The notes below the pieces were generated by a model. That model worked only from the letters and a program-made list of their open reading frames with translations, ran no database searches and was not told the DNA's origin. A stretch of DNA of 64,000 nucleotides. It comes from Flavobacteriales bacterium UBA5040 (GTDB lineage Bacteria > Bacteroidota > Bacteroidia > Flavobacteriales > Weeksellaceae). The position numbers and the translations under genes were made by a program. The DNA is taken from NCBI GenBank assembly GCA_002415135.1, contig DIBY01000024.1:199632-263631 (forward strand), given 5' to 3'. This document shows positions 63,974 through 64,000 of the stretch, piece after piece; the stretch's first letter is position 1, and every line of letters starts with the position of its first letter.

Positions 63974-64000
63974 AATACAATATCTAAAATAGAAATATTA

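Overview
This window looks like chromosome of a Flavobacteriia member (Bacteroidota), probably of the Chryseobacterium/Kaistella group (Weeksellaceae). The DNA is AT-rich, genes mostly lack Shine-Dalgarno sequences, many starts are preceded by TAnnTTTG-like -7 boxes, and there are type IX secretion genes (gldKLMN), a T9SS type B cargo protein, DUF4270 and an OlsF-like acyltransferase. No prophage, insertion sequence, integron or CRISPR array is visible, so most of the window is core chromosome.

Layout: 1-4.5 kb holds the end of an RND adaptor, a small membrane protein, an HD hydrolase, a lipoprotein and an ABC exporter. 4.5-10.6 kb holds lptB with an unusual C-terminal extension, an ECF sigma factor with a membrane partner, and rpoN and asnS separated by a RelE/ParE-type toxin-antitoxin pair. 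10.8-13.1 kb has two secreted surface proteins divergent from an HTH regulator. 13.3-19.6 kb has rimM-rpsP, mutS2 without an Smr domain, an HD hydrolase, a YetF-type protein and tRNA-Phe. 19.7-26.7 kb has a lipid acyltransferase with aspartokinase, fbp, a GNAT, menC and a YpdA-type reductase. 26.8-31 kb is one large T9SS type B protein. 31.3-40.3 kb has a hydrolase broken by one stop codon, glnS, a thioredoxin-like operon, dusB and a NatAB-like exporter.

40.3-50.7 kb is the secretion and envelope block: an FAD oxidoreductase, gldN, gldM, gldL and gldK, then glmS, DUF4270 and a glycogen-synthase-like protein, with panC divergent. 50.9-58.1 kb has a dodecin, a SAM-I riboswitch in front of metY, a carboxypeptidase-regulatory-domain protein and an mlaEFD-type operon. 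58.5-63 kb has a PIG-L deacetylase, a cluster of small repeats, an undersized 35-residue membrane protein coupled to a sodium:solute symporter, and then decayed DNA with a NUDIX pseudogene.

Themes: many products serve the envelope (LPS export, Mla lipid transport, aminolipid synthesis, T9SS). Two signals are not explained by ordinary gene calls. One is a family of five intergenic palindromic repeats. The other is a recurring exact 4-nt gap between a TAnnTTTG-like box and the start codon of at least nine genes, which points to leaderless mRNAs. No clearly new multi-gene system was found; the best novelty candidates are the LptB C-terminal domain, the 35-residue coupled protein, the repeat family and the leaderless pattern.
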